Made by a program: the position numbers and the translations under genes. A stretch of 64,000 nt of DNA from Nocardia albiluteola. GTDB lineage: Bacteria > Actinomycetota > Actinomycetes > Mycobacteriales > Mycobacteriaceae. Under the pieces are notes generated by a model, which saw only the letters and a list, made by a program, of their open reading frames with translations, was not told the origin of the DNA and did no database searches. This document shows positions 11,907 to 20,702 of this stretch, one piece after another; within the stretch, counting starts at the first letter, position 1; each line of letters starts with the position of its first letter. The stretch is from NCBI RefSeq assembly GCF_018860155.1, contig NZ_JAHKNI010000013.1:124001-188000 (forward strand). The letters run 5' to 3'.

Positions 11907-12692
11907 ATGACCCTCGGGCCCGATGAGACCGGCGAAATCCACCTGGGCAGGCCCACCGAATCGCTGGCGACGGTGGTGGGCCATCACCGCCTCCGGCACG
12001 ACCTCGCGGTGATCCGGCTGATCGGGGAGTACATACCCTTCGCCGCGGGCCAGTCGGTGCAGGTACAGATCCCCCAGCATCCGGGCGTGCGCCGGCGACT
12101 CTCGCCCGCGCTGCCCCCCTCGCTGGACGGCAAGCTGGAATTCCACGTGCGGGCCGTCCCGGGCGGGTGGTGCAGCGGCACGATGGTCGCCGACACCCAG
12201 GCAGGCGACGAATGGGTGATCACCGAGCCGGAGGGCTGGCTGTCGGTCGACGAGGGCGCCACCGATGTGGTGATGCTGGCGGGCGGGACCGGGCTGGCCC
12301 CGCTGCGGTCGCTGCTGCTGGACATCTCGCGCCGCCCCGAGCCGCCGCGCACCCACCTGTTCATCGGCGGGCGCTTCCCCCGCGACCTCTACGCCTCGGA
12401 CATGCTGTACCTGCTGACCGGCGAATTGCCCTGGCTCACGGTGGTTCCCGTGGTGGAGAGCTCGGTCGATCCGGACTGGCCGGATCCCTGGTACGACAGC
12501 TGCCGCGTCGATGTGGGATTCGACGTCGACGAGATGCTGGAGGGCACGCTGGCCGACGTCGTCGGCGACATGGGCCCGCTGCCCAACCACCAGGTGCTGG
12601 TGTGCGGCTCCCCCGGCATGACGCGGGCCACCGTCGATCGCCTCATCCAGACCGGCACCCCGGCGGAATCCATTCGGTACGAAGGCGCGTGA
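11907..12692 (+). CDS. Globin-less FAD/NAD-binding oxidoreductase, flavohemoglobin paralogue
   Basis: 261 aa starting at ATG 11907. It corresponds to the reductase half of the upstream flavohemoglobin: LAVIRLIGEYIPFAAGQSVQVQIPQHPGVRRRLSP matches its FAD region and AGGTGLAPLRSLL its NAD region. The globin domain is absent and the FAD motif is further changed (RRRLSP in place of RMWRYLSP). It lies 56 bp downstream on the same strand and probably arose by partial duplication. A role as electron donor to a haem protein is possible but not shown. Confidence 0.75.
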   Translation: MTLGPDETGEIHLGRPTESLATVVGHHRLRHDLAVIRLIGEYIPFAAGQSVQVQIPQHPGVRRRLSPALPPSLDGKLEFHVRAVPGGWCSGTMVADTQAGDEWVITEPEGWLSVDEGATDVVMLAGGTGLAPLRSLLLDISRRPEPPRTHLFIGGRFPRDLYASDMLYLLTGELPWLTVVPVVESSVDPDWPDPWYDSCRVDVGFDVDEMLEGTLADVVGDMGPLPNHQVLVCGSPGMTRATVDRLIQTGTPAESIRYEGA

Positions 12693-12704
12693 GACGCGGG
12701 GCGC

Positions 12705-15221
12705 CTACTCCCCGGGGATGAAGTCGGCAATCCGGGTGCGCGAGGTGATCCGGAGCTTCTGCAGGATGGCGCTCATCTGCGCATCGACCGTCCGGCGGGA
12801 CGTGCCGCGCCGGGCGGCAATGACCGAATTGGTGCACCCGGCCGCGACCAGCCTCGCGATTTCCCGTTCGGCGCCGGTGAGGTCGTACCACTCCCGTCCC
12901 CCAGTGCGCCGTTCCCGCGTCAGCACCCGCGCGGTATCGATCGTCGCGGCGCCCAGAGCCAGCCGATGCACCTCCTGAGCCTCCGGTTGCAGTGCCGCCC
13001 CGTATCTTTCGGTGGCCTCGAAGGCGTCCGCGCCCAGTACGTCGCGCGCCACCTCGATCGCCTCCTCGGCGATGTCGCAGAATGCTCCGAGCCGGGTGAG
13101 GTCGACGCCCAGCACGGCACGCAGGGTCCGGGTGCCGCCGGCGATCAGGGCGATCTCGGCGGCCGCGGTCAGGCTGCGCGGCCCGGCCGCCTGAGCGGTC
13201 GCACGGCTCGCCGCGATCATCCGCGCCAGCGCCCAGGCCCGGAAGTGCAAGGCCCACAGGGCCGCCCACTGCTCCCGGGTGGCCACGACGTTCTCCAGCA
13301 CCGCACACTGCAGGTCCAGGGCCTCGTCCACGCGATCGAGCCGGGTGAGCACGATCGACCAGGTCAGCTCGGCCCAGTGCCGGGTCCACGAAACACCCAC
13401 GGCGGCAGTGCGTTCCAAATATTGCCGGGCGAGCTCACGGGCCTGTTCAGGCGGTCCCAGCAGCGCGGCCGCGAGCGCCGCGAACTGCGCACTGGGAATC
13501 GCGCCCGAGACGTTCCCGAGCCGATCGAACTTCGCACGGGCGCGCTCGAGCACCGCGATCGCGGCCGGATCCTTCCGGATGACGAAAAGTTCGACGCCCC
13601 GGGCGAAGTCGACGGCAGCGGGAAGCTCGAGATCCGCCTCCCGCCAGTCCCCGGCCGGTTCCGGCACGCACTCCCGGACGCACTCGTCGAGCAGCCGTGC
13701 GGCATCTCGGGTCTCCCCCTGGCACAACAGGATCCACACCAGCAGCGCCCGCGCCGTCACGCGCAGCTCGGCGGCGCGCGGGTCGGCGGCGGTGGTTGCC
13801 TCGAGCGCGCGTTCGGTCCACAGTCGCATCTCCCGGAATGCCCCCCGGAAGAACGGCAGCCGCAGGATCAACAGGCCCGCACAGAGTTCCAGCCCGGACA
13901 CGGCGTCGCCGCCCGGGGCGAGGCTGCGCTCGATCGCGATGACGATGTTGTTCCAGGCCGCCGTCGCCCAGGCGAGCAGATCGCGTTCGGCAGGACCGAA
14001 GTAGGTCGCCGCGGCGTGCAACACCCTGTCCCGGTAGTGGTTGCGGTGCCGCTCGGCGCACGCGGTGGTCTCGTCCCGCTCGTGCAATCGTTGCTGCGCG
14101 TAGACCCGGAGATTCTCCGTCAGCGAGTAGGCCACCGTAGTGGCCGCGATGTGCCGGGTGACCAGCGACTGGTCCGCCAGTCGCTCCAGCACGACCTCGA
14201 GCTCGTCGGCGGTGAGCCGGATTCGGTCGGCGCCCGGGCCGGACTCCTGCGGACCGCCGAGCGGAATCGGGTCGGCGCACACCGCGCGAATCGCCTCCAG
14301 ATCGGCGCCGACGTCGAAGGCCACCGCATTGTCCGGCGTCGTGTCGTAACCGGTGGCGAACACCGCCATCCGATCGAAGAGCAGCTTCTCCTTCTCCCCG
14401 CACAGGCGGTAGGACCAGCCGATGACATCGTTGATGCTGCGATGCCGGTGCTCGGCGCCCAGCGCCGGTCCGGGGATCCAGTCCAACCGGCGGTCGCTGC
14501 CCGAATCGGCATCGAGCTGCCGGGCGATCAGCGCCAGCGGCTGCCGCACGAGGCGACCGGCCGCCAGGCGGATGTAGAGCGGGTGGTGGTTCATCTGCCG
14601 GCAGATCCGCGCCGCGAGCGCGAGCTGTTCGGCGCTGACGACCGGGTGACCGGTCAGCTCGGCGCGTAGCCGGAACAGTTCCAGCGACTGGTCGGCGGGC
14701 AGGGGCGGCACGTCGAACCGATGCTCGTCGACCCACTCGATCGCCTCCCGGCTGGTCGCCAGAATGCGCAGCTCGGGGATGGTGTCGAGCAGCCGCGTGA
14801 TGATCCGGCCGACACCCAGCAGCAAATGCTCGCAGTTGTCCAGCACCAGCAGCGGTCGCCGGCGCAAGCCGCCGCCGGAGGTCCGGGCCAGCGTGACGAT
14901 CAGGGCATGCCACCCGGGACCGCCCGAGCAGTCGGTGGTCACCACCGATCGGACGATCTCCTCCGCCACGATGTCGGCGTCGCTGTGTGCGGTCAGATGG
15001 GCCAGCCGCACCCAATACACGGGTGTGTCATGGGCATTGCGCAGCCGCTCGGTGGCCTCGGTGGCCAGGCGGGTCTTCCCGATTCCCCCGGGGCCGATCA
15101 GGGTGACCAATCGAGTGTTGCGGAGCAGCAGGGCGACGAGCGCGTCCGACTCCGGTCCACGTCCGATGAAATCGTCCGCTGATACCGCGGTCTCGAATTC
15201 GTCGCGGGGCCTGGGCAACAT
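12705..15221 (-). CDS. LuxR-family regulator with N-terminal AAA/NB-ARC-type ATPase
   Basis: 838 aa from ATG 15221. A P-loop lies at residues 43-50 (GPGGIGKT), with a Walker B/sensor segment RPLLVLDNCEHLL. A long helical TPR-like middle follows, and a C-terminal LuxR helix-turn-helix (LTGAEREIARLVAAGCTNSVIAA, RTVDAQMSAILQKL). Position and architecture match the large LuxR regulators near Rv0385-Rv0386, but no adenylate-cyclase domain is present. The frame is open upstream to 15419, but that extension is Arg/Ser-rich and looks non-coding. It is convergent with the reductase gene, ending 12 bp from it. Confidence 0.88.
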   Translation of the reverse strand: MLPRPRDEFETAVSADDFIGRGPESDALVALLLRNTRLVTLIGPGGIGKTRLATEATERLRNAHDTPVYWVRLAHLTAHSDADIVAEEIVRSVVTTDCSGGPGWHALIVTLARTSGGGLRRRPLLVLDNCEHLLLGVGRIITRLLDTIPELRILATSREAIEWVDEHRFDVPPLPADQSLELFRLRAELTGHPVVSAEQLALAARICRQMNHHPLYIRLAAGRLVRQPLALIARQLDADSGSDRRLDWIPGPALGAEHRHRSINDVIGWSYRLCGEKEKLLFDRMAVFATGYDTTPDNAVAFDVGADLEAIRAVCADPIPLGGPQESGPGADRIRLTADELEVVLERLADQSLVTRHIAATTVAYSLTENLRVYAQQRLHERDETTACAERHRNHYRDRVLHAAATYFGPAERDLLAWATAAWNNIVIAIERSLAPGGDAVSGLELCAGLLILRLPFFRGAFREMRLWTERALEATTAADPRAAELRVTARALLVWILLCQGETRDAARLLDECVRECVPEPAGDWREADLELPAAVDFARGVELFVIRKDPAAIAVLERARAKFDRLGNVSGAIPSAQFAALAAALLGPPEQARELARQYLERTAAVGVSWTRHWAELTWSIVLTRLDRVDEALDLQCAVLENVVATREQWAALWALHFRAWALARMIAASRATAQAAGPRSLTAAAEIALIAGGTRTLRAVLGVDLTRLGAFCDIAEEAIEVARDVLGADAFEATERYGAALQPEAQEVHRLALGAATIDTARVLTRERRTGGREWYDLTGAEREIARLVAAGCTNSVIAARRGTSRRTVDAQMSAILQKLRITSRTRIADFIPGE

Positions 15222-15339
15222 GGTCACGACAATAGCCACCGGCGCGGCGGATCGGCGCGGTACTTCGCGTCGGCAGCTGGAAGCCGCAGCGCCGCAAGAT
15301 TTCTCGCGACTCGAGCGGTATTGCCACCGCTGACCTGCG

Positions 15340-16572
15340 TTACGCGGACCCCGCCGAGTGCGCCCCCAGCCGGAAGGGCGGTGACGGCGGGAAGACGACC
15401 GGAAGCGAGGCCAGCGCACGATGGAAGGGACCGGGCCGCCAGGTGAGATCGCCGGGGGCGATGCTCAACTCGATCTCCGGGAGCGCGTCCAGCAGCTGAT
15501 CCACACCGTCCTGTGCGATGAGATACGCGGCCTGCCGCGCGGGGCAGGCGTGCGGCCCGGCGCCCCAGGCGAGATGGGAGCGGTTGCCGGCGTGGTCGCC
15601 ACCGGTGCTGATCGCCGGGTCGTTGTTGCAGGCGGCGATGCTGATCAGCACCGGTTGATGCGCGGGTAGCCAGACGTCCTCGATGAGGATCGGGTGGCGC
15701 GGGTAGCTCATGCAGAAGTTCGCGATCGGCGGATCGGTGAACAGCACCTGGTCCAGGGCGTCCCGGGTCGGCAGGCTGCCGCCCACGACATCGAGGAATC
15801 CCTGCTCGTCCAGTGCGGCCAGCAGGGTGTTGGCGATGAGGTTGAGCGTCGGTTCCACTCCGGCGCCGAAGAGCGGGACCAGCTGTTCTATGACCTCGTG
15901 ATCGCTGAGCCCGGCCGGATGCTGGATCAGGCGCGAGGTGATGTCCGGACCGGGCGCGCGATGCTTGGACGCGACGAGCTCGCTCAGCGCCTCGAGCAGC
16001 ATCGCGTTGCCGGCGGCGGCGTCGTTGCCCTCGAACATCGCCATGATTCCCATCGCGACGCGCTGCCCGATGTCCGGCGTGCACCCCAGCATGGTGTTGA
16101 TGACCTGGAAGGCCAGCGGAGTCGCGTACTGGCCCAGGAGATCTGCCGACCCGTCCCGGCAGAAGCCGTTGATCAGGCCGATGGCGACGTCCTCGACAAT
16201 GGCGTGCAGCCCGTGCAGGTCCACGGCCTCGATGGCGGCGACATTGGCGCGGCGGTAGCGCGCGTGCTCGGCGCCGGCGCTGCGAATGGCGTTGGGCCGC
16301 CACTCCATCAAGGGCTTCACCGGGCACTCGTCGGGAATGCTTTGCTGCCACCGACGCGCATCGGCCGGGAAGTGATCGGGGTCGTGCAGGATGCGCACCG
16401 CCGCCCGGTAGCCGATGACCAACGTCGCGGGCACGCCCGGGGCCAGCTCCACCGGCACCAGCGGGCCGTAGGTTTCGCGCATCCGGCGATAGCTGGCGTG
16501 CGGATCGGCGGCGAACTCGGGCGAGTACAGCGCCACCCGGGGGCCGGCCATGGTGATCGGCGAATCGGTCAC
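15340..16572 (-). CDS. Cytochrome P450 lacking a canonical ExxR motif
   Basis: 410 aa starting at GTG 16572. The haem-binding loop is WGAGPHACPARQAAY with ligand Cys343, and the I-helix oxygen motif is FGAGVEPT (235-242). Where the K-helix ExxR normally precedes the PP pair, the sequence reads DQVLFTDPP (274-282), so both the Glu and the Arg are missing. ExxR-less P450s are known in the Streptomyces CYP157 family. No ferredoxin gene is adjacent. Its GTG overlaps the stop of the last of three repeated mini-ORFs (GTGA), which ties its translation to the upstream LDI-like gene. Confidence 0.85.
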   Translation of the reverse strand: MTDSPITMAGPRVALYSPEFAADPHASYRRMRETYGPLVPVELAPGVPATLVIGYRAAVRILHDPDHFPADARRWQQSIPDECPVKPLMEWRPNAIRSAGAEHARYRRANVAAIEAVDLHGLHAIVEDVAIGLINGFCRDGSADLLGQYATPLAFQVINTMLGCTPDIGQRVAMGIMAMFEGNDAAAGNAMLLEALSELVASKHRAPGPDITSRLIQHPAGLSDHEVIEQLVPLFGAGVEPTLNLIANTLLAALDEQGFLDVVGGSLPTRDALDQVLFTDPPIANFCMSYPRHPILIEDVWLPAHQPVLISIAACNNDPAISTGGDHAGNRSHLAWGAGPHACPARQAAYLIAQDGVDQLLDALPEIELSIAPGDLTWRPGPFHRALASLPVVFPPSPPFRLGAHSAGSA

Positions 16573-16803
16573 GGCTCCACCTCGCTAGCGCTCGGCTCCG
16601 CCGTGCCCGAGGCCGGCTGTGTCATGGTTCCCTCGCTGCGCTCGGTCACGGCTCCACCTCGCCAGCGCTCGGCTCCGCCGTGCCCGAGGCCGGCTGTGTC
16701 ATGGTTCCCTCGCTGCGCTCGGTCACGGCTCCACCTCGCCAGCGCTCGGCTCCACCGTGCCCGAGGCCGGCTGTGTCATGGTTCCCTCGCTGCGCTCCGT
16801 CAC
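16573..16803 (-). repeat. Three exact-length 77-bp tandem repeats encoding coupled mini-ORFs
   Basis: Units at 16727-16803, 16650-16726 and 16573-16649 (minus strand) are nearly identical. Each begins GTGACCGAGCGCAGCGAGG (first unit GTGACGGAGCG) and encodes a 26-aa peptide starting VTERSEGTM and ending GEVEP. Its TGA overlaps the next unit's GTG. The mini-ORFs are 16723-16803, 16646-16726 and 16569-16649. The first GTG overlaps the stop of the LDI-like gene and the last stop overlaps the P450 start, giving an unbroken chain of four GTGA couplings. Unit length is 77, not a multiple of three, so each unit shifts frame, which is what makes the overlaps work. Confidence 0.9.
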
Positions 16804-18995
16804 AGTGGCCTCAATTCGATCGCAGTCCGGTCGTGCAGGTCGACGACGATGCGGGCAGTGCCGTGATCGTCGGCGCGAATCGAGGTTTCGTGGGCGCCGT
16901 GCGCGACATAGGTCCGACCGGGCTGCAGCCGGTCCAGCACGAGGCCGAAGCGTCCGGGCTGCAGGCCCGGCCGCAGGACCGCGTCCAGGCCGGTGCCGTC
17001 GGTGACGGCCCGCGCGACCATCACGTCGGGGTGCGGCACCTCGGCGATCCGCGGGCCCACGTCCCAGGACCGGGGGCGCGGGGCGGACATCATGTCCGAG
17101 AAGGCGAACGGGCGTCCGAGCCCGCCCAGCCCGAGCATGCCGTTGGCGTGCACCGAGGCGGCCCGGAAGTCCCGGACGCCGGGCCGGTCCGCGGATTCGA
17201 CGAAGCCCAGCTGATCGACCGCCGCGCGCCACAACTCCGCGTGCCAGTCCAGCTCGCCGAATTCGTTGGCCAGCAACATGGCCGCGGCCAGCGATTCCGC
17301 GTTCGTCGCCGAGCGCGAGCCCCAGTCCTCGGCGGTCGGGGATTCCGTACCGGCCGAACCGGATTCGCGGTAGCGGCCGGTCTCCAGCCAGTCCCGGCGC
17401 AGGATTTCCCAGGCGCGCCAACCGAGTTCGGGTAGCAGCGTGACCAGGAACGCCGAGATGCCCGCCGTGGTGGTCGGTCCGCGGAAGGCCCGGGCGGTCA
17501 GTCCCAGGCCGGAGACGAGGAAGGTGACGATATCGCCGTCCGCGGCGGTGAATTCGGTCTCGAGGGCATGGCGTAGGCGCGGCGCGAGCTCGGCGGCGTG
17601 CCCGGTGCCGTACAGCGCGTCCGAGATGGCCAGGCCGGCCGCGCTGACCGCGTTGCAGTAGGGGAAGACCAGCCCCCGGGTGCGCGAGCGGCCGACCGGG
17701 ACCGGCTCGCACGGCCACAGGCACAGCTCACCGCCGAAGTTGCGCAGGACGATGTCGTTGATCGCGTCGCGGCCGTAGGCGACCGAGTGATCCCGCGACC
17801 ACCGGAACTCGAGCGCGGCCGGGTCGCGGTAACGCAGGTCGCCGGTGGCCTGTTCGAACATGCCGAGCTGCAGGTTGAGGTATCCGGTGAACATGATGTT
17901 CTGCGGGACGTCGATCGGGTCGCTGCGGCGCCGGATGTCCCAGTTGCCCAACAGGTTTTCCCAGTACCAGTAGCCCCAGACCTTGGTGTCCTGCATGCGG
18001 TCGATCAGGTTGCGCTGCGCGGTGTGCAGCGGCCCGGTCAGCGCCGGGGTGTGCGCGTAGTTGTACATCGACAGCGCCCAGCCCAGCGCGTTGAGCTGGT
18101 ATCGGTACTGCTGCAGCGGCCCCGGGCCCTCGTCGTCGAAGCCGTGCCAGTCCTCCAGCGGCTGCATGGCAATGCTGAGGAGATGACGGGTCAGGGCGAG
18201 CTGATCCGGAGTCGCCTCCGACACCACCGGCGCGGCGGACGGCTGGCGCAGCGGCACCGGGTTGGTGCGTGCCGGGGTCTGCCGTTCCCGGAGGAACTGT
18301 GCGCGCTCGGCGCCGACGCGCTGGGCGGCCCTGTGCCGGACCAGTTCGCGGATGATGCCCGCGGCGGTGCCGCCGAGCGCGATCAGCAGTGCGGCCCAGC
18401 CGAACCAGGACAGCGGGCCGGCCATGTCACCACCGGCCATGTCGCCGTGGTATCCGGCGAGCCCGGCGCCGACCGCCGCGGACACGACCACGATCGCGGG
18501 CAGGGTTACATAGTCCGAACGCGCGATGGACCGGAACATGTACGCCCAGCCGGCGGCGAGCAGGACCCCGAAGAAGGCCATGACGTGGCTGACGAGGACA
18601 ACAACGGCGGGCGCGATCCACACACCGACGGCCAACAGCGACAACAGGACCACAACACCCACGGCCGCCAATGTCCGATGGCCGCGCAGCGCCAATCCGG
18701 CCAGGCAGATCTCCACGGCAATGAGTACGGCATGCCCGGCGATCATCGCCGCGCCGAAGTGATCGTGCGGCGAAGGCATCGCGACCAGCAGCCCGGCACC
18801 GGGGACGATCAGTCCGGCGCCGAAGGCACGCCAGGGGATCGAGAGCCCCAGCGCGGCGGGGGCTACCGCCGCGACCACCCACACCACCACAACCACGGAC
18901 ACGGTGCGCGTCCACCACCGCGAGACCAGCGGTCCTCGCAGGCGAGGCGCGGCGCTACCCTCGACCACCGCGCTCGTATCGACCGCCGAGCTCAT
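16800..18995 (-). CDS. Membrane-anchored linalool dehydratase/isomerase (LDI)-like protein
   Basis: 731 aa from ATG 18995, preceded by GGAGG. About six to seven hydrophobic segments fill residues 30-220. A soluble alpha-helical domain follows (about 265-731), with YRYQLNALGWAL, KVWGYWYWENLLGNWD and CEP...FPYCN followed by AISDALYGTG. This resembles bacterial linalool dehydratase/isomerase, whose two catalytic Cys lie in a CEP...CN context about nine residues apart. Here the candidates are C429 and C447, eighteen apart, so there is an insertion. A terpene alcohol substrate is inferred, not shown. Both gene ends are coupled: ATGA to the small upstream gene and GTGA to the repeat cassette. Confidence 0.72.
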   Translation of the reverse strand: MSSAVDTSAVVEGSAAPRLRGPLVSRWWTRTVSVVVVVWVVAAVAPAALGLSIPWRAFGAGLIVPGAGLLVAMPSPHDHFGAAMIAGHAVLIAVEICLAGLALRGHRTLAAVGVVVLLSLLAVGVWIAPAVVVLVSHVMAFFGVLLAAGWAYMFRSIARSDYVTLPAIVVVSAAVGAGLAGYHGDMAGGDMAGPLSWFGWAALLIALGGTAAGIIRELVRHRAAQRVGAERAQFLRERQTPARTNPVPLRQPSAAPVVSEATPDQLALTRHLLSIAMQPLEDWHGFDDEGPGPLQQYRYQLNALGWALSMYNYAHTPALTGPLHTAQRNLIDRMQDTKVWGYWYWENLLGNWDIRRRSDPIDVPQNIMFTGYLNLQLGMFEQATGDLRYRDPAALEFRWSRDHSVAYGRDAINDIVLRNFGGELCLWPCEPVPVGRSRTRGLVFPYCNAVSAAGLAISDALYGTGHAAELAPRLRHALETEFTAADGDIVTFLVSGLGLTARAFRGPTTTAGISAFLVTLLPELGWRAWEILRRDWLETGRYRESGSAGTESPTAEDWGSRSATNAESLAAAMLLANEFGELDWHAELWRAAVDQLGFVESADRPGVRDFRAASVHANGMLGLGGLGRPFAFSDMMSAPRPRSWDVGPRIAEVPHPDVMVARAVTDGTGLDAVLRPGLQPGRFGLVLDRLQPGRTYVAHGAHETSIRADDHGTARIVVDLHDRTAIELRPL

Positions 18996-19234
18996 AACGC
19001 CTCCGCGACTCGGGAGACAACCAGTTCCGGCGCGACGCAGACCTCGGCGAGCATCGCACGAACGGGACGAGACGTACTGCGGCCCCGGACCGTTCGCCAC
19101 ACGTTCCGGACCTCGGGCCCGAGGAGCATCAATCCCCCCAGCAACAGACAACACACCACGACCAGCGCACCTCCTGGACGGTTCCCTCGTCCCGTCTCGA
19201 AGTAGCGTGAATACCTAAGTAGCCGGTCCCACAT
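18992..19234 (-). CDS. Small single-pass membrane protein, coupled to LDI-like gene
   Basis: 80 aa from ATG 19234. One clear transmembrane helix (ALVVVCCLLLGGLMLLG) is flanked by Arg-rich segments, and the C-terminus ends LVVSRVAEAL. Its stop overlaps the ATG of the LDI-like gene (ATGA at 18992-18995), so it is almost certainly translated as the first gene of this operon. I do not recognise the family. It could be an assembly or anchoring partner of the LDI-like protein. Confidence 0.6.
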   Translation of the reverse strand: MWDRLLRYSRYFETGRGNRPGGALVVVCCLLLGGLMLLGPEVRNVWRTVRGRSTSRPVRAMLAEVCVAPELVVSRVAEAL

Positions 19235-19421
19235 CGGTATGCGTCCCGGTGGCGTAGGAGGCGAAACCGCCGCCTGAGGGGAGTTACAGACAGAACAGTG
19301 GGCTTCGCTGAGCGAGGCCTGGCGGAGCAGCTCGACGCGACACGTATCGGGCCGTCGTACGAGGCTCGGCCGGGATCACCCTGACTCCGTTGTACAGGAT
19401 AGGGGGAAGCGACCCGTAATT

Positions 19422-19489
19422 CCGGCGAAGGCCGGGAACGAGCGACGACCGCGGCTCATGGGTCGCGCTCAGTCCCGGACCTTCGCGGG
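19422..19489. terminator. Long imperfect hairpin downstream of flavohemoglobin 2
   Basis: Outer arms TCCGGCGAAGGCCGGGA and TCCCGGACCTTCGCGGGA pair almost fully, and inner arms GAGCGAC and GTCGCGCTC extend the stem. It lies about 40 bp after the stop of the leftward flavohemoglobin gene and about 190 bp before the next leftward gene. No T-run follows. It may act as a terminator or an RNA-stabilising structure; it may equally be a dispersed repeat. Confidence 0.45.
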
Positions 19490-19526
19490 AACGGCGGAAT
19501 CACCTCTGCCGGAACACATCCTCCCC

Positions 19527-20693
19527 TCAGAACAACGGGTCGTGCCGGATGCTGGCACCCGGGGTGCCCGCGGCCATCAGCCGGAACTTGGTGGTCTGCA
19601 CCATCGACGGCGAACCGACGATCTGCACGTCCCGGTCCGCCCAGGGCCCGTAGCTCGCCACCACCCTGCCGATCTGGCCGACCCGGCGCGGGTCCAGGCC
19701 CGGCAGCTCGCGCGAGGGTTCCACGGAATCGAAGTACCACCAGGGGTTTTCATTGCTCTCGGTGACGGGCGTGACGGTCAGCCACTTGTTGGCCACGGCC
19801 AGCGAACTCAGCATCTCCAGGTCGTACAGGTCGCAGGGATGATGCCCGCCGACGAACAGATGCACCCTCGGGTTGGATCGCCGCTGCGCCATCGCCATGA
19901 GTTGTGCACGCAGCGGGGCGATTCCGGTGCCGCAGCCGACCATCAGCATCTTGCGCCGGGTGTTGCGCGGGACGCCGAGCCCGCCCAGCGGCGAGCCCAG
20001 CAGCCACTGTTCGCCGACCGCGGTGCGCATCATCGCCGGGCTGACCCAGCCGCCGGTGACGCTGCGGATGTGAAACTCGATCTCCCCGTTGTCATTGGAG
20101 GGAACAGCCGGGGACAGGTACCGCCACATCCGCGGGCGCGCGGGAATCTGCACGCTCGTGTACTGACCGGCGGCGTACCGCATCGGCTGATCCAGCCGCA
20201 GCCGCACGATGGCCAGATTGCTGAGCGTCTCGCGGCGCTCGATCACGGTGCCGGTCCACACCCGCGGCGTGTCCTCCTGCTCGGCGGCGGCCATCATGGT
20301 TCCGGCGATCAGCTCGACGGCCTCGTCCCAGGCGCGATCGACGTCGTCGGTCCACAGCTCGGTACCCGCATTGGCGCGCAGCGCGACGGTCAACGATTTC
20401 CCCACGGCCGCATAGTGTTCCGCGGTAACGCCGTACTTGCGGTGATCGCGGCCGAGCTGCGCGAGAAAGGGCAGCAGCTTGTCCGGATCTTCGAGTTCGT
20501 CGACGACGTAGCCGATCGCCTTGACCAGCCGGTCGCGCTGGGCCTCCAGGGCCGCGGGGAAGAAGTCACGGATGTGCGGGTACTCGGTGAACAAGATCGC
20601 GTAGAACGAGCGGGCCAGATTTTCGGGCCCCGACTCATTCGCAGCAACCGCCTTGAACGTCGTTCTTATCAATGCGATGGTCTGCGAATCCAT
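19527..20693 (-). CDS. Flavohemoglobin paralogue 2
   Basis: 388 aa from ATG 20693; GTG 20702 is an alternative. The globin residues are Tyr B10 Y31, Gln E7 Q52 and proximal His H93, at exactly the positions of the copy at 10690. The FAD region RPRMWRYLSPAVP and the NAD motif GCGTGIAPLRAQL follow. It is a full-length type II-like flavohemoglobin with no sign of decay. It stands alone with about 700 bp of non-coding DNA upstream, so it probably has its own promoter. Confidence 0.87.
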   Translation of the reverse strand: MDSQTIALIRTTFKAVAANESGPENLARSFYAILFTEYPHIRDFFPAALEAQRDRLVKAIGYVVDELEDPDKLLPFLAQLGRDHRKYGVTAEHYAAVGKSLTVALRANAGTELWTDDVDRAWDEAVELIAGTMMAAAEQEDTPRVWTGTVIERRETLSNLAIVRLRLDQPMRYAAGQYTSVQIPARPRMWRYLSPAVPSNDNGEIEFHIRSVTGGWVSPAMMRTAVGEQWLLGSPLGGLGVPRNTRRKMLMVGCGTGIAPLRAQLMAMAQRRSNPRVHLFVGGHHPCDLYDLEMLSSLAVANKWLTVTPVTESNENPWWYFDSVEPSRELPGLDPRRVGQIGRVVASYGPWADRDVQIVGSPSMVQTTKFRLMAAGTPGASIRHDPLF

Positions 20694-20702
20694 TTGTCTC
20701 AC

